Notes: generated by a model from the letters alone, not told the origin. A stretch of DNA of 49,741 nucleotides from Moraxella sp. (GCF_030525845.1 NZ_JAUNDY010000012.1:1-49741), one strand, 5' to 3'. Shown: positions 34,702-42,729, counted from the first letter of the stretch. A program made the numbers and translations.

Positions 34702-35070
34702 TTATGCGTCTTTTTTGGCACCCAATTTTTCTTTGATGCGTGCAGACTTACCAGAACGCTCACGTAGGTAGTAAAGCTTGGCACGGCGAACATCACCACG
34801 ACGCTTCACTTCAATGCTGCCAATGATTGGCGAGTGAAGTTGGAAAGCACGCTCAACGCCCACACCACTTGAAATCTTACGCACAGTAAAAGATGAGTTA
34901 AGACCACGATTGCGTTTAGCGATGACCACGCCTTCGAATGCTTGTAGACGCTCTTTGTCGCCTTCTTGAACACGAACTTTAACCACAACGGTGTCGCCCG
35001 GTGCAAATGATGGGTGTTCTTTTAGTTGAGATTGTTCGATGTATTGAACAAGAGGGTGTTTATTACTCAT
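34702..35070 (-). CDS. rplS: 50S ribosomal protein L19
   Basis: L19 lies at the interface of the 30S and 50S subunits. The 122-residue protein has the conserved [20 protein letters not shown] and [20 protein letters not shown] segments, with [20 protein letters not shown] near the end. It appears monocistronic here: the usual rpsP-rimM-trmD partners are not in the adjacent sequence, which is worth noting because L19 is commonly the last gene of that operon. Confidence 0.97.
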   Translation of the reverse strand: MSNKHPLVQYIEQSQLKEHPSFAPGDTVVVKVRVQEGDKERLQAFEGVVIAKRNRGLNSSFTVRKISSGVGVERAFQLHSPIIGSIEVKRRGDVRRAKLYYLRERSGKSARIKEKLGAKKDA

Positions 35071-35234
35071 GGAAATTCTCCAATAAATGACATAGGCTCA
35101 TACTTTTTACTAAAAACTAGGTGGCCAAAAAGTCGCATATCATACTATTTTTAATTGATTATTCATCAATCACTATCCGAGCCACACGGAACACATAAAG
35201 CCCCCATTATAATAAAAACCCCAAAAAAAATCAA

Positions 35235-35600
35235 TCACAATTTATCACTACGTTTAATAAATACCAGCATTAGCCAGCCAATTATCATCAAAGTGCCGCC
35301 GATGGGCGTGATTGCCCCCAGCCATTTTGGCAATCCTAATGCCATTAGATACAGCGTTCCACTAAATATGCCAATGCCGATTTGTAGCGTGGTAGCCACT
35401 GCATTTACACGATATGCCGACACCGCATGTAGTGCACCCAACATCAAAAGTCCAAGCCCATGCACAAACAAATACAATGTCGCCGTATGCCAAATATCCA
35501 GCTCATAAGGCGTAGCAGTTTTTTTAAGTCCGTGAGCTCCAAACGCCCCTAATGCCACCGCCAATGCCAAATTTAGCCCCGCTATTTTTATCCAATTCAT
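35235..35600 (-). CDS. DUF423 membrane protein (YgdD-like)
   Basis: The roughly 121-residue protein has four hydrophobic segments and the family motif ALGAFGAHGLKK near the N-terminus. IWHTATLYLFVHGLGLL follows. The ATG at 35600, with GAGGG upstream, is preferred over the GTG at 35603. DUF423 proteins are small inner-membrane proteins of unknown function. It is the last gene before rpoH on the same strand, 17 bp after the rpoH stop, so it is likely cotranscribed. Confidence 0.9.
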   Translation of the reverse strand: MNWIKIAGLNLALAVALGAFGAHGLKKTATPYELDIWHTATLYLFVHGLGLLMLGALHAVSAYRVNAVATTLQIGIGIFSGTLYLMALGLPKWLGAITPIGGTLMIIGWLMLVFIKRSDKL

Positions 35601-35620
35601 CACACCCTCTTAGTTTAGCC

Positions 35621-36790
35621 TTAATCAAACAGCACATCGTCCATCGTCATGGCTTCACGAATTTTATCCATGGCGTTTTTTTCGATTTGGCGAACTCGTT
35701 CAGCGGAGATGTTATACACCGCCGCCAAATCATGTAAGGTGGATTTTTGGTCGGCAAGCCAACGCTGGGTAATAATGTCTCGTGAACGGTCATCAAGCCC
35801 CTGCATGGCAACTTGAAGAGCATTCGCGGTGTTTTCTTCCCAGTCATCATTTTCTACCACCTCAGCAGGATTGATGGCATCTTCTAAGAATAACTGCGGA
35901 GCATAACGTCCGTCTTCATCATCAGAGTCTTGCAATTCAAAAGAAGCATCATAACTGGTTAGGCGGGACTCCATTTCAAGCACCTGCTTGACCGTAACGT
36001 TTAGGTCTTTTGCGATGGCTTTGGCTTCATCAAGCGTGAGCTGGTTGTTGGATTTTTTTAGGCTACGCAGATTAAAGAACAACTTGCGATGAGCTTTGGT
36101 GGTCGCTACCTTGACAATTCGCCAATTTTTAATGACAAATTCATGAATTTCCGCCTTAATCCAATGCACCGCAAAGCTCACAAGACGCACGCCTTTGGTG
36201 GGGTCAAAGCGTTTGACCGCTTTCATCAGCCCCAAATTCCCCTCTTGGATAAGGTCAGCCTGCGACAACCCATAACCTGAATAGCTACGAGCAATATGTA
36301 TCACAAAACGCAAATGACTCATGACGAGCAATCGTGCCGCCTCGACATCGCCATCGTGATAATAACGATCGGCAAGCTCACGCTCCTCCTCTGGGGTTAA
36401 GATAGGAATCTGATGAACGGTATTAATATACGCCCCCAAATTCACACCGGGTGTCGCCAAATCAACAGGCATAGCAGGAACAAGCTCACGAGTTGGCATG
36501 TTATAGATGGGGGTATTGCCATCATCTACGGTGGTAGAGCGTCTTTTTGAACGTGGAGCACCCACCTTACTAAAATCCTCTTCTAAATCCTCCAAGTCAT
36601 CATCAAAATCATGGATGTCATGAAAACCTGCCAAATCCTCAGATGCCCCCTCAAAAGGCAAATCCTCCAAATATTCATCAAGCTCGTCTATCTTGCGAGA
36701 GCGAACAGGCGTGGCAAATCCCTCATACGCTTCTGTCTCATCGCCATAAAAATCATTATAATCATCGTAATCGTCATATTTTTTGGGCAT
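35621..36790 (-). CDS. rpoH: Heat-shock sigma factor RpoH with a long acidic N-terminal extension
   Basis: RpoH (sigma-32) directs RNA polymerase to heat-shock promoters. From about residue 114 the protein is a clear group-3 sigma factor: region 2 with HLRFVIHIARSYSGYGLSQA and DLIQEGNLGLMKAVKRFDP, then SFAVHWIKAEIHEFVIKNWR. The RpoH-box segment HRKLFFNLRSL follows, and region 4 ends SAERVRQIEKNAMDKIR. The first ~105 residues are an Asp/Glu/Tyr-rich extension absent from E. coli RpoH, whose full length is about 284. I place the start at ATG 36790 (389 residues); the frame continues to TTG 36802. An internal start at ATG 36487-36499 would give a normal-length protein and cannot be ruled out. 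Confidence 0.92.
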   Translation of the reverse strand: MPKKYDDYDDYNDFYGDETEAYEGFATPVRSRKIDELDEYLEDLPFEGASEDLAGFHDIHDFDDDLEDLEEDFSKVGAPRSKRRSTTVDDGNTPIYNMPTRELVPAMPVDLATPGVNLGAYINTVHQIPILTPEEERELADRYYHDGDVEAARLLVMSHLRFVIHIARSYSGYGLSQADLIQEGNLGLMKAVKRFDPTKGVRLVSFAVHWIKAEIHEFVIKNWRIVKVATTKAHRKLFFNLRSLKKSNNQLTLDEAKAIAKDLNVTVKQVLEMESRLTSYDASFELQDSDDEDGRYAPQLFLEDAINPAEVVENDDWEENTANALQVAMQGLDDRSRDIITQRWLADQKSTLHDLAAVYNISAERVRQIEKNAMDKIREAMTMDDVLFD

Positions 36791-36899
36791 TTTCTTTACC
36801 AAGAATATTTAAACAAGTTCATTGTAAGCCTAAATCCACCCAAATACTAGGGCGTATTTTGGCTGTTTACATAATTTTACAATACCAAACATCAGGGTA

Positions 36900-37256
36900 T
36901 TATTTTGTGATGACAAAATAAAAAACCACCTCATGTTGCCACATCCTAATATCTAGCATGTTTTTTTGGCAATACGCCATCAGATCGGTCTGTGAATGCC
37001 TATCCGTTGCAAGCAAGCACAAAGACTCACCCTCCGACATGGTTTTTAGGGCGACTTTTGCCCTCAATAGTGGCATGGGGCAAGATACATGACGAGCATC
37101 TAAAAAATAATGCACCGCCATCAGCTCCTGCTCACCCAAAGCAGAGCTTAGACCCATTTTAATGACAGTCCCATCCACCTCATCAAGAGTCGCCAAAAAA
37201 TCATCTAAACAAGAAAGCATCGCCATACCGCACATTTTACTGATTAATTTACCCAT
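36900..37256 (-). CDS. TusA-like sulfurtransferase-family protein with an N-terminal extension
   Basis: The C-terminal ~75 residues form a TusA/SirA-like domain with the signature LDARHVSCPMPLLRAKVAL, where the cysteine of CPMP is the sulfur carrier in TusA. About 40 residues precede it, with several cysteines and methionines (KMCGMAMLSCLDDF). The start is uncertain: the frame opens at TTG 37268, ATG 37256 is taken here, and ATG 37223-37235 is possible. TusA domains pass persulfide sulfur to tRNA thiolation or other acceptors; which applies here is unknown. Confidence 0.7.
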   Translation of the reverse strand: MGKLISKMCGMAMLSCLDDFLATLDEVDGTVIKMGLSSALGEQELMAVHYFLDARHVSCPMPLLRAKVALKTMSEGESLCLLATDRHSQTDLMAYCQKNMLDIRMWQHEVVFYFVITK

Positions 37257-37374
37257 AGATAAGGGCAAATCATGAATTTACAATTCTAGCTTGTTACACA
37301 AATCATTCAAGAAAATTGTGTCTAAGTACAAAAATTTTGTTAAGATAATGGGGTTTTTATTTTGGAGAAAACTC

Positions 37375-38052
37375 ATGAGCTTATTACAAAACATTGTAAC
37401 TTCGGTGGTACAAAACGCCATTGCTGACAACACTCGCAACGCACAGCCACAAGGCGGACTTGGTTCTTTGCTGGGCGGACTAACAGGTCAGTCCAACAAC
37501 TCTGCACTTGGTGGTATGCTTGGGCAAGTGGTAGCAAGCCAACTTGGTGGTAAACAATCCCAAGATGGCTTAGGCGGTGTACTGGGTAGCCTCTTGGGGC
37601 AAACCACCCAAAAAACCAATTCAGCTGATTTAGGCAGTATCCTAAGCAGTGTGCTTGGTAGCCAGACCAAGAGTCAGCAAAGCGGTATGAAAAAATCTAC
37701 CTTATTACTTGCCTTGCTGCCAATTATCCTAGGTTACATTCAAAGCAATGGCGGATTATCAGGCATGCTTGCCAAATTTCAAGGTAATGGCCTAAATAAC
37801 AAAGCCCAATCTTGGGTAAATATCGACACCGACAATGATGGGATTGATGCCAAAGACATCTTAGGTCTGTTTGGTCAAGACACCATCAACCACGCCTGCC
37901 AGCAAACGGGGGCAAGCCAAAATGACGTCTGTCAAGGTATCGCCGAACTACTCCCCCAAATCGTCAACGACCTAACCCCAAATGGAGACCTCTCAAACGA
38001 AAGTGAAGCCAATGCCGAAATCAGTCAAATTCTAAAACAGCTACAAGGCTAA
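37375..38052 (+). CDS. YidB-like DUF937 protein
   Basis: The 225-residue protein starts at ATG 37375, with GGAGA well placed upstream; the frame is open further upstream but without a start signal. The first half is Gly/Leu/Ser/Gln-rich with GGLGSLLGGLTG-like repeats. The second half has a DUF937 segment around SWVNIDTDNDGIDAKDILGLFG and QTGASQNDVCQGIAELLPQIVN. YidB-family proteins are widespread and of unknown function. The gene is monocistronic with its own terminator. Confidence 0.8.
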   Translation: MSLLQNIVTSVVQNAIADNTRNAQPQGGLGSLLGGLTGQSNNSALGGMLGQVVASQLGGKQSQDGLGGVLGSLLGQTTQKTNSADLGSILSSVLGSQTKSQQSGMKKSTLLLALLPIILGYIQSNGGLSGMLAKFQGNGLNNKAQSWVNIDTDNDGIDAKDILGLFGQDTINHACQQTGASQNDVCQGIAELLPQIVNDLTPNGDLSNESEANAEISQILKQLQG

Positions 38053-38064
38053 GCCCCCTAAACA

Positions 38065-38091
38065 AAAAGAGCGTCTAATACGCTCTTTTTT
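38065..38091. terminator. Bidirectional terminator between the YidB-like and CHAP-like genes
   Basis: The 10-bp stem AAAAGAGCGT / ACGCTCTTTT has a 5-base loop and extra Ts. It lies between converging genes. Confidence 0.88.
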
Positions 38092-38109
38092 ATGACGCCA
38101 AGCTCAATC

Positions 38110-38793
38110 TCACTCATTCATCGCAAGCACAGTACCTGTATTGGCAGTTGCATCTAAATGACGAACATCACGCCAGACACTATAACCGTTGTGATTGCGG
38201 TAGGGACTAAAATTTGGCTGGCGAAAATCTGACACCCATTGACGACCATCATAAATCTGAATATGTCCATGTGGATTTTTGCTGGTACGATTAAACACCA
38301 CCACATCGCCTACTTGTGGCACATAGTTATCACTGCTAATGCGTGTAAAACCAGCACTCGCTAACGTACCATTAGCATACATATAAGCTGAGGCCTGTGA
38401 GGTAAACTGATAGCCTGCCCCTTGTAGTGCCTTGCGTACATATAACGCACAACGACCTTGGCTACTGCCATGAGCAGCACGAGACGCTAAGCGAGCAGCA
38501 GTAGCAGGAGCAGACCCACTCAACGCAGCAACAGCACCAACTGATTGGGAGTGATTTGATGGCGTTAAATTTGAATTCTGTGCCAAACGAGACGTACCAG
38601 ATGATGCACCCATTAGCTCATTGATAGCATCATCAATCTGAGCATTACTAAGTGTCTGCTGTGCAGGTGGCGGTGCCACGATATTTACTTGACGCTCGCC
38701 ATTTGCAGATGAGATGGTAATTCTGCCACTTTCTGCATTGGCACTCACACTGGTAAATGTTACTGCTGATACTAGCCACAAGAGTTTTTTCAT
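38110..38793 (-). CDS. Secreted CHAP/NlpC-P60-like peptidoglycan hydrolase candidate
   Basis: The 227-residue product starts at ATG 38793 (GAGG seven bases upstream), with a signal peptide ending ANA at residue 20. The C-terminal domain has the papain-like layout of amidases and endopeptidases: GRCALYVRKALQGAGY with candidate nucleophile C115, and NPHGHIQIYDG with candidate H175 or H177. PQVGDVVVFNRT lies between them. This is close to the C-A-x-Y-V-R-K-A-L pattern of CHAP/NlpC-type cell-wall enzymes. A Ser/Ala-rich linker separates it from the signal. Substrate bond and role (cell-wall turnover or interbacterial attack) are not determinable; no immunity gene is adjacent. Confidence 0.75.
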   Translation of the reverse strand: MKKLLWLVSAVTFTSVSANAESGRITISSANGERQVNIVAPPPAQQTLSNAQIDDAINELMGASSGTSRLAQNSNLTPSNHSQSVGAVAALSGSAPATAARLASRAAHGSSQGRCALYVRKALQGAGYQFTSQASAYMYANGTLASAGFTRISSDNYVPQVGDVVVFNRTSKNPHGHIQIYDGRQWVSDFRQPNFSPYRNHNGYSVWRDVRHLDATANTGTVLAMNE

Positions 38794-39005
38794 GAAATTG
38801 CCTCGCATGATTCACACGATAACAGCCAATGACTCAGACTGCTTTCTATCTGCATGCATCATGTCTGTTTTGTTTTGATTAAAGCCTCATCTAACGCCAT
38901 ATGCGTCCTAGCATACTTTTTTACCCAACATGATTGGTTTTGGGTGGGTGGCGTGGTAAACTTAGCTCTTGGACACCATGTCCGTCAATTTTGTTAGGTG
39001 GTCTT

Positions 39006-39521
39006 ATGAATGATGATTTGTATCTAAAAACCCATTTTCCCAATTATCTTGCCAGTCGCACTGAAAAACAAGCGTCAGCAGGTGCAAAGCTTCCCAAAGC
39101 ACTTAGTAAGCACTTTGCTCACTTATCACACCTTAGTCATCTGGCTCGCCCCTTACTTGCTAAGGCACTAGACACACTTAGCGATGAAGTGCAGGTAGTG
39201 CATGCTCACGATGATAAAATTACGCTAAGCTTGCCAACAATCACGGCAGTCAATCATGCACGCTACCTAAAAAACGACTGTTTGACAGCACTACACCAAG
39301 ATGAAGCCTTTGGTCAATTTGTAAAAATTAGCTGGGTGGTCAATCCAAAAAACACTCGTCATGGCGATGACATCGCCACAGACACACGCTCAACAAAACC
39401 ATTAAGCGAAAACACGGTGCAAACTATAACACACAGTGCCAAAATTGTCATCAAAAATAAAAAGTTACAAACGTCCCTTATTCGCCTTATCCAAAACGCT
39501 CACACCAAAACACCAGACTGA
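39006..39521 (+). CDS. DUF721/DciA-like protein
   Basis: The 171-residue protein starts at ATG 39006, with AGGTGG just upstream. The central part carries a DUF721-type segment: LARPLLAKALDTLSDEVQVV, then the strand DDKITLSLPTITAVNHARYL. DUF721 proteins next to lpxC in Moraxellaceae are related to DciA, which helps load the replicative helicase DnaB in bacteria lacking DnaC. The N-terminal and C-terminal tails are basic. The lpxC neighbourhood supports the call, but the match is moderate. Confidence 0.65.
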   Translation: MNDDLYLKTHFPNYLASRTEKQASAGAKLPKALSKHFAHLSHLSHLARPLLAKALDTLSDEVQVVHAHDDKITLSLPTITAVNHARYLKNDCLTALHQDEAFGQFVKISWVVNPKNTRHGDDIATDTRSTKPLSENTVQTITHSAKIVIKNKKLQTSLIRLIQNAHTKTPD

Positions 39522-39637
39522 TTTGTTAAGTTTGGGTTTTTTGGCAAGTTTTGTAATTTTATGTAACCAAAACCGTCATATTTTGGCAAAAATCTCCAAA
39601 ATTTTTTCCACAACCAGCCAGCCAAACCCCCAAATAC

Positions 39638-39668
39638 AAAAGCAAGCCGTATAAGACTTGCTTTTGTT
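39638..39668. terminator. Hairpin terminator between the DUF721 gene and lpxC
   Basis: The 9-bp stem AAAAGCAAG / CTTGCTTTT lies in the 243-bp gap between converging genes. The rest of the gap shows nothing recognisable. Confidence 0.7.
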
Positions 39669-39764
39669 ACAGTGTATCCGTCTGCTCTTTGCTTTTCTTG
39701 CTGTAATTTTACGGATAGCTTGCTCAATCTAATCATTAATACATAAATGTCTTAAAACTCACGA

Positions 39765-40697
39765 TTAATTTAAGGGGTTTTTGGGCGAAATAAAGTCAAT
39801 GGGGCAGGTATTTTTGTCATAATTTGTTACAATTTCATAGGCGGTTTCGTCAGCAAGTACCGCACGGATAAGGGCATTATTGAGGGCATGACCTGATTTG
39901 TAAGCGTCAAATCGACCAATAATAGCATAACCAATCACAAACAAATCGCCCACCGCATCGAGGATTTTATGACGAACAAACTCATCAGAATAACGAAGCT
40001 CGCCATTGACCACCGAGTTCTCGTCCATCACGATGGCGTTTTCCATCGTCGCCCCCTGTGCTAAGTTGTGCTGTTTTAGCTTGTCTAAGTCGGACAAAAA
40101 ACCAAACGTGCGAGCAGGAGCAATCTCTTTTTCAAAATTTGCCGTACCAAATGCAAAAGTGGCACGCTGGGGTGTGGCTTTAATGGCGGGGTGATTAAAA
40201 TCAATCTCAAATTGCATGGCAAAACCACCCTCATCAGGGTCAAACCTCGCCCATTTATCGCCATCTGCCACACAGATGGTTTTTTTGATTTTTAAAAATT
40301 TTTTAGGAGCAGGTTGCTCTGCTATCCCCACCGAGTCAATGAGTGCCAAAAATGGGGTTGCCGAACCGTCCATGATGGGTATTTCAGGCGAATTTACTTC
40401 TATATATAAGTTATCCAACCCACATGCCGATACTGCTGATAGCAAATGCTCCACCGTGCCTACACGTGCCTGCCCTGCCACCAGATTAGAAGACATCATG
40501 GTATCTTGAATGGCGGTAGCATGCATGGGAATGTGAGCATTATCCAAATCTACTCGCACAAACACAATGCCTGTATCAATGGGGGCAGGTCTAAGTGTCA
40601 ATACCACTTCCTTGCCACTGTGTAGCCCCACCCCTGTGGTGGTTACCGATGATACAAGAGTACGCTGAGGATAATAAGAAGCAGGAGAGTGATTCAT
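39765..40697 (-). CDS. lpxC: UDP-3-O-acyl-N-acetylglucosamine deacetylase
   Basis: LpxC is the zinc deacetylase that commits UDP-GlcNAc derivatives to lipid A synthesis. I use ATG 40697 (310 residues; GGA seven bases upstream); the frame extends 13 codons further without homology. The conserved N-terminus PQRTLVSSVTTTGVGLHSG, the zinc-site segment VGTVEHLLSAVSACGLDNL, IPIMDGSATPF, and RHKILDAVGDLFVIG are all present. ARTFGFLSD is conserved too. The presence of lpxC shows a lipid A-bearing Gram-negative envelope. Confidence 0.97.
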   Translation of the reverse strand: MNHSPASYYPQRTLVSSVTTTGVGLHSGKEVVLTLRPAPIDTGIVFVRVDLDNAHIPMHATAIQDTMMSSNLVAGQARVGTVEHLLSAVSACGLDNLYIEVNSPEIPIMDGSATPFLALIDSVGIAEQPAPKKFLKIKKTICVADGDKWARFDPDEGGFAMQFEIDFNHPAIKATPQRATFAFGTANFEKEIAPARTFGFLSDLDKLKQHNLAQGATMENAIVMDENSVVNGELRYSDEFVRHKILDAVGDLFVIGYAIIGRFDAYKSGHALNNALIRAVLADETAYEIVTNYDKNTCPIDFISPKNPLN

Positions 40698-40814
40698 ACC
40701 GCATCCACAAATGATGATTTGATGGTATTTTATCATTTGTGGGTGATTTTGTCATCTAAGCCAAAATGCGCTGATTGATTTTGTGGCAACCAAACTCTAT
40801 CAAATCATGCCTAA

Positions 40815-41507
40815 CTAAAACCTTGCCATAACTCGTTTAATGTCATTGACAGTAGAATAATGATCAGGAGCATACCAAAATAAAATCGCAATCGTTGCGT
40901 ATAAGATAAGATAATAAATAGGCTTTTTACGCTCAAAAAATTTGAATGCCGTACCTGAGGATTTTTTAAGTTTTAGCCCAAGCACATTGACGCTATATAT
41001 CTCATCTAGCAACAAATGCACCATCGCACCCACAAACAAAAATCCACCAAACAACCAACTGGCTTTGGCAGTCATACCAAAACCATAAAACGCACCATAT
41101 ACCGCCAAAAGCCCACACATCGCCATATATGGCACCGAATGTACCATGCCACGATGTACCGTCAGATGGCTAAACAATCCAATCATGCCATAACGCACCA
41201 CCAAAAATGCCGCCGCCCACACCACAAGAGACTGCTTGGCAAGCTGAGAACCACTCTGATAAGAAGCATAATAAGAAGTGTATAAAATAGCGGTTAAAGT
41301 CGCAATAAACAGTGAAATCAAGCTAAAAAATCGCTTGGCTGGCGTAGATGTTTCAAGGTCGATGTCGGGCAACAGCCCACCAATGACACCGCTCGCCCAG
41401 CAAAAAACCGCCACGCCCAAGCCAAATAATCCGCTCATGAGCCCAAATGTCGTCATGGCAGTACTAACAACAGCAACGACTGTCAGATGTGTGGTAAAAT
41501 TTGCCAT
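40815..41507 (-). CDS. YdjM-like membrane-bound metal-dependent hydrolase (DUF457)
   Basis: The 230-residue protein starts at ATG 41507 (TTG 41513 also possible). It has several membrane segments and metal-ligand motifs typical of YdjM/DUF457 proteins: an N-terminal NFTTHLT with a histidine, GGLLPDIDLETSTP with the two aspartates, HRGMVHSVPY with the HRG-x2-HS motif, and HLLLDEIYSV. In E. coli ydjM is LexA-regulated; no LexA box was seen here. The substrate is unknown. Confidence 0.85.
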   Translation of the reverse strand: MANFTTHLTVVAVVSTAMTTFGLMSGLFGLGVAVFCWASGVIGGLLPDIDLETSTPAKRFFSLISLFIATLTAILYTSYYASYQSGSQLAKQSLVVWAAAFLVVRYGMIGLFSHLTVHRGMVHSVPYMAMCGLLAVYGAFYGFGMTAKASWLFGGFLFVGAMVHLLLDEIYSVNVLGLKLKKSSGTAFKFFERKKPIYYLILYATIAILFWYAPDHYSTVNDIKRVMARF

Positions 41508-41533
41508 AACCAAAGACCAGCAAACAAAACGAA

Positions 41534-41562
41534 AATCCCCAAGCCTAAGCTTAGGGATTTGG
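41534..41562 (-). terminator. Terminator of the tRNA-Ala/tRNA-Glu transcript
   Basis: On the minus strand AATCCCTAAGC pairs with GCTTGGGGATT (one T-G wobble) across a 4-base loop, followed by TTTTCGTTTT. It lies directly after tRNA-Glu. Confidence 0.75.
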
Positions 41563-41566
41563 AATT

Positions 41567-41642
41567 TGGCACTCCATAGGGGATTCGAACCCCTGTTACC
41601 GCCGTGAAAGGGCGGTGTCCTAGGCCTCTAGACGAATGGAGC
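41567..41642 (-). tRNA. tRNA-Glu (anticodon TTC)
   Basis: The 76-base gene on the minus strand has acceptor GCTCCAT / ATGGAGT (G-T at position 1-72), discriminator G and an encoded CCA. Its anticodon stem CCGCC / GGCGG holds the loop with TTC, and the T-arm reads GGGGTTCGAATCCCC. It supplies both translation and, via gltX and hemA products encoded in this window, haem synthesis. Confidence 0.96.
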
Positions 41643-41669
41643 GCAAGAAAAAAAGTCTTTCAACTCATC

Positions 41670-41703
41670 AGAATGTAAGAAAATGCCTAGGTGCTTACAT
41701 TCT
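41670..41703 (-). other. Hairpin in the spacer between tRNA-Ala and tRNA-Glu
   Basis: A perfect 10-bp inverted repeat, AGAATGTAAG / CTTACATTCT, with a 14-base loop that holds the smaller palindrome CCTAGG, lies in the 74-base inter-tRNA spacer. No T-run follows on the minus strand, so it looks more like a processing structure than a terminator. Confidence 0.6.
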
Positions 41704-41716
41704 TATTAGCATAATT

Positions 41717-41792
41717 TGGTGGAGCTAAGCGGAGTCGAACCGCTGACCCCTTGCATGCCATGCAAGTGCTCTACCAACTGAGCTATAGCCCC
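41717..41792 (-). tRNA. tRNA-Ala (anticodon GGC)
   Basis: The 76-base gene on the minus strand starts GGGGCTATAGCTCAG and ends with encoded CCA. The anticodon stem TTGCA / TGCAA holds the loop with GGC, and the T-arm reads GCGGTTCGACTCCGC. It is the first tRNA of a two-gene transcript. Confidence 0.97.
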
Positions 41793-41809
41793 TTTGTTAA
41801 GGTGGGCGT

Positions 41810-41838
41810 ATTATATAAACAGAACGACCAAAGGTCAA
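41810..41838 (-). promoter_or_regulatory. Promoter of the tRNA-Ala/tRNA-Glu transcript
   Basis: On the minus strand TTGACC and TATAAT are separated by exactly 17 bp, ending 17 bases before tRNA-Ala. The -10 is followed by the GC-rich stretch ACGCCCACC, the discriminator type associated with stringent control of stable-RNA promoters. Confidence 0.8.
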
Positions 41839-41931
41839 GCAAATATTTTTAAAAAAGTTAATATTTTTCGAATAAAGTTTGTAACTTATTGATTTTAATA
41901 ACTTTTAAAATAAGTCATTTACCCACCAAAT

Positions 41932-42243
41932 TTACCATTCTCTCGGAGCGATGATGTGTTCAAGTTCGTCCCCTGTCAGGTTTTCAAAACCATATGCCCG
42001 AGCGATGGTCGCAAAATCCCCACCCATGCACTCACGAGCCACCGTTTCAAGCTCGCTGTCGTGTTCGTCAAATTCATCCTCAAGCTCATTGATTGCCTCT
42101 ACCGCAGGGTAAGAGTATGCACAAAATGCCTCAATGGTGGTGGGTGGATTGGTCTCAATTTGCTCACACATGGTCAGTAGGATTTGCTCAATTTTTGCCA
42201 CCAAATGATTGGGGTAATAGTCGTCTTGATACATATCCGCCAA
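41932..42243 (-). CDS. DUF5713-like protein, N-terminus interrupted by an in-frame stop
   Basis: The open frame of 103 residues starts at TTG 42243 and reads MADMYQDDYYPNHLV, with SELETVARECMGGDFATIAR and the ending APREW, which match what I recall of DUF5713. The same frame continues upstream to ATG 42294 (AGGA eight bases before it), encoding MSTKENLTNPTL. It is then cut by a TAA at 42256-42258, followed by RHEFL leading into the open frame. The intact gene would have been about 120 residues. Either it is a pseudogene, it restarts at the TTG or at ATG 42234, or the stop reflects small indels. The function of the family is unknown. Confidence 0.6.
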   Translation of the reverse strand: MADMYQDDYYPNHLVAKIEQILLTMCEQIETNPPTTIEAFCAYSYPAVEAINELEDEFDEHDSELETVARECMGGDFATIARAYGFENLTGDELEHIIAPREW

Positions 42244-42351
42244 AAATTCGTGTCGTTAAAGGGTGGGATTGGTAAGATTTTCTTTGGTTGACATAACTGT
42301 TTTCCTAATGTTTGGGCAATTGATAGGTTTTGGTTTGTTATTATTAAAATA

Positions 42352-42729
42352 TCAAACCACAAACCTTACCAACTGCAATTCATCAATAAAAGCATAATGT
42401 TTGGCGTTGGCGGATAATAGCGGTTTGTTGTAAAATATGGCGGTGCTGGCGATGAGGGCATCAAACATTTGCATATTATGACTTAAATAGTAATTTTTCA
42501 CCAATTCCCCTGCATAATTACCAATTTCTTCATTTAAAGGTAAAATATGGTAATTGTCTGTTTTGATTTGTTTTAAAAAGGCATTTAATTCTGCCTTGTT
42601 GCGAACGCCTTGCAACACTTCCATATAAGTAATGATAGAAATATATTTAATATCATTATTTAACAACATCTTTTTGGCATTGGCATTATCACGAGCAAGC
42701 CAAATCAAAACATCGGTGTCAATCAACAT
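42352..42729 (-). CDS. vapC: PIN-domain toxin VapC
   Basis: The 125-residue product, from ATG 42729, has the PIN-domain acidic residues D4 and D6 (LIDTDVLIW), E37 (ITYMEVLQG) and D90 (MFDALIAST), with LLSANAKHY as the fourth site region. VapC toxins are metal-dependent RNases that typically cut tRNA or rRNA. The start lies inside the end of the antitoxin gene (11-bp overlap), which is typical coupling. The pair sits between two tRNA genes and gltX. Confidence 0.9.
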   Translation of the reverse strand: MLIDTDVLIWLARDNANAKKMLLNNDIKYISIITYMEVLQGVRNKAELNAFLKQIKTDNYHILPLNEEIGNYAGELVKNYYLSHNMQMFDALIASTAIFYNKPLLSANAKHYAFIDELQLVRFVV

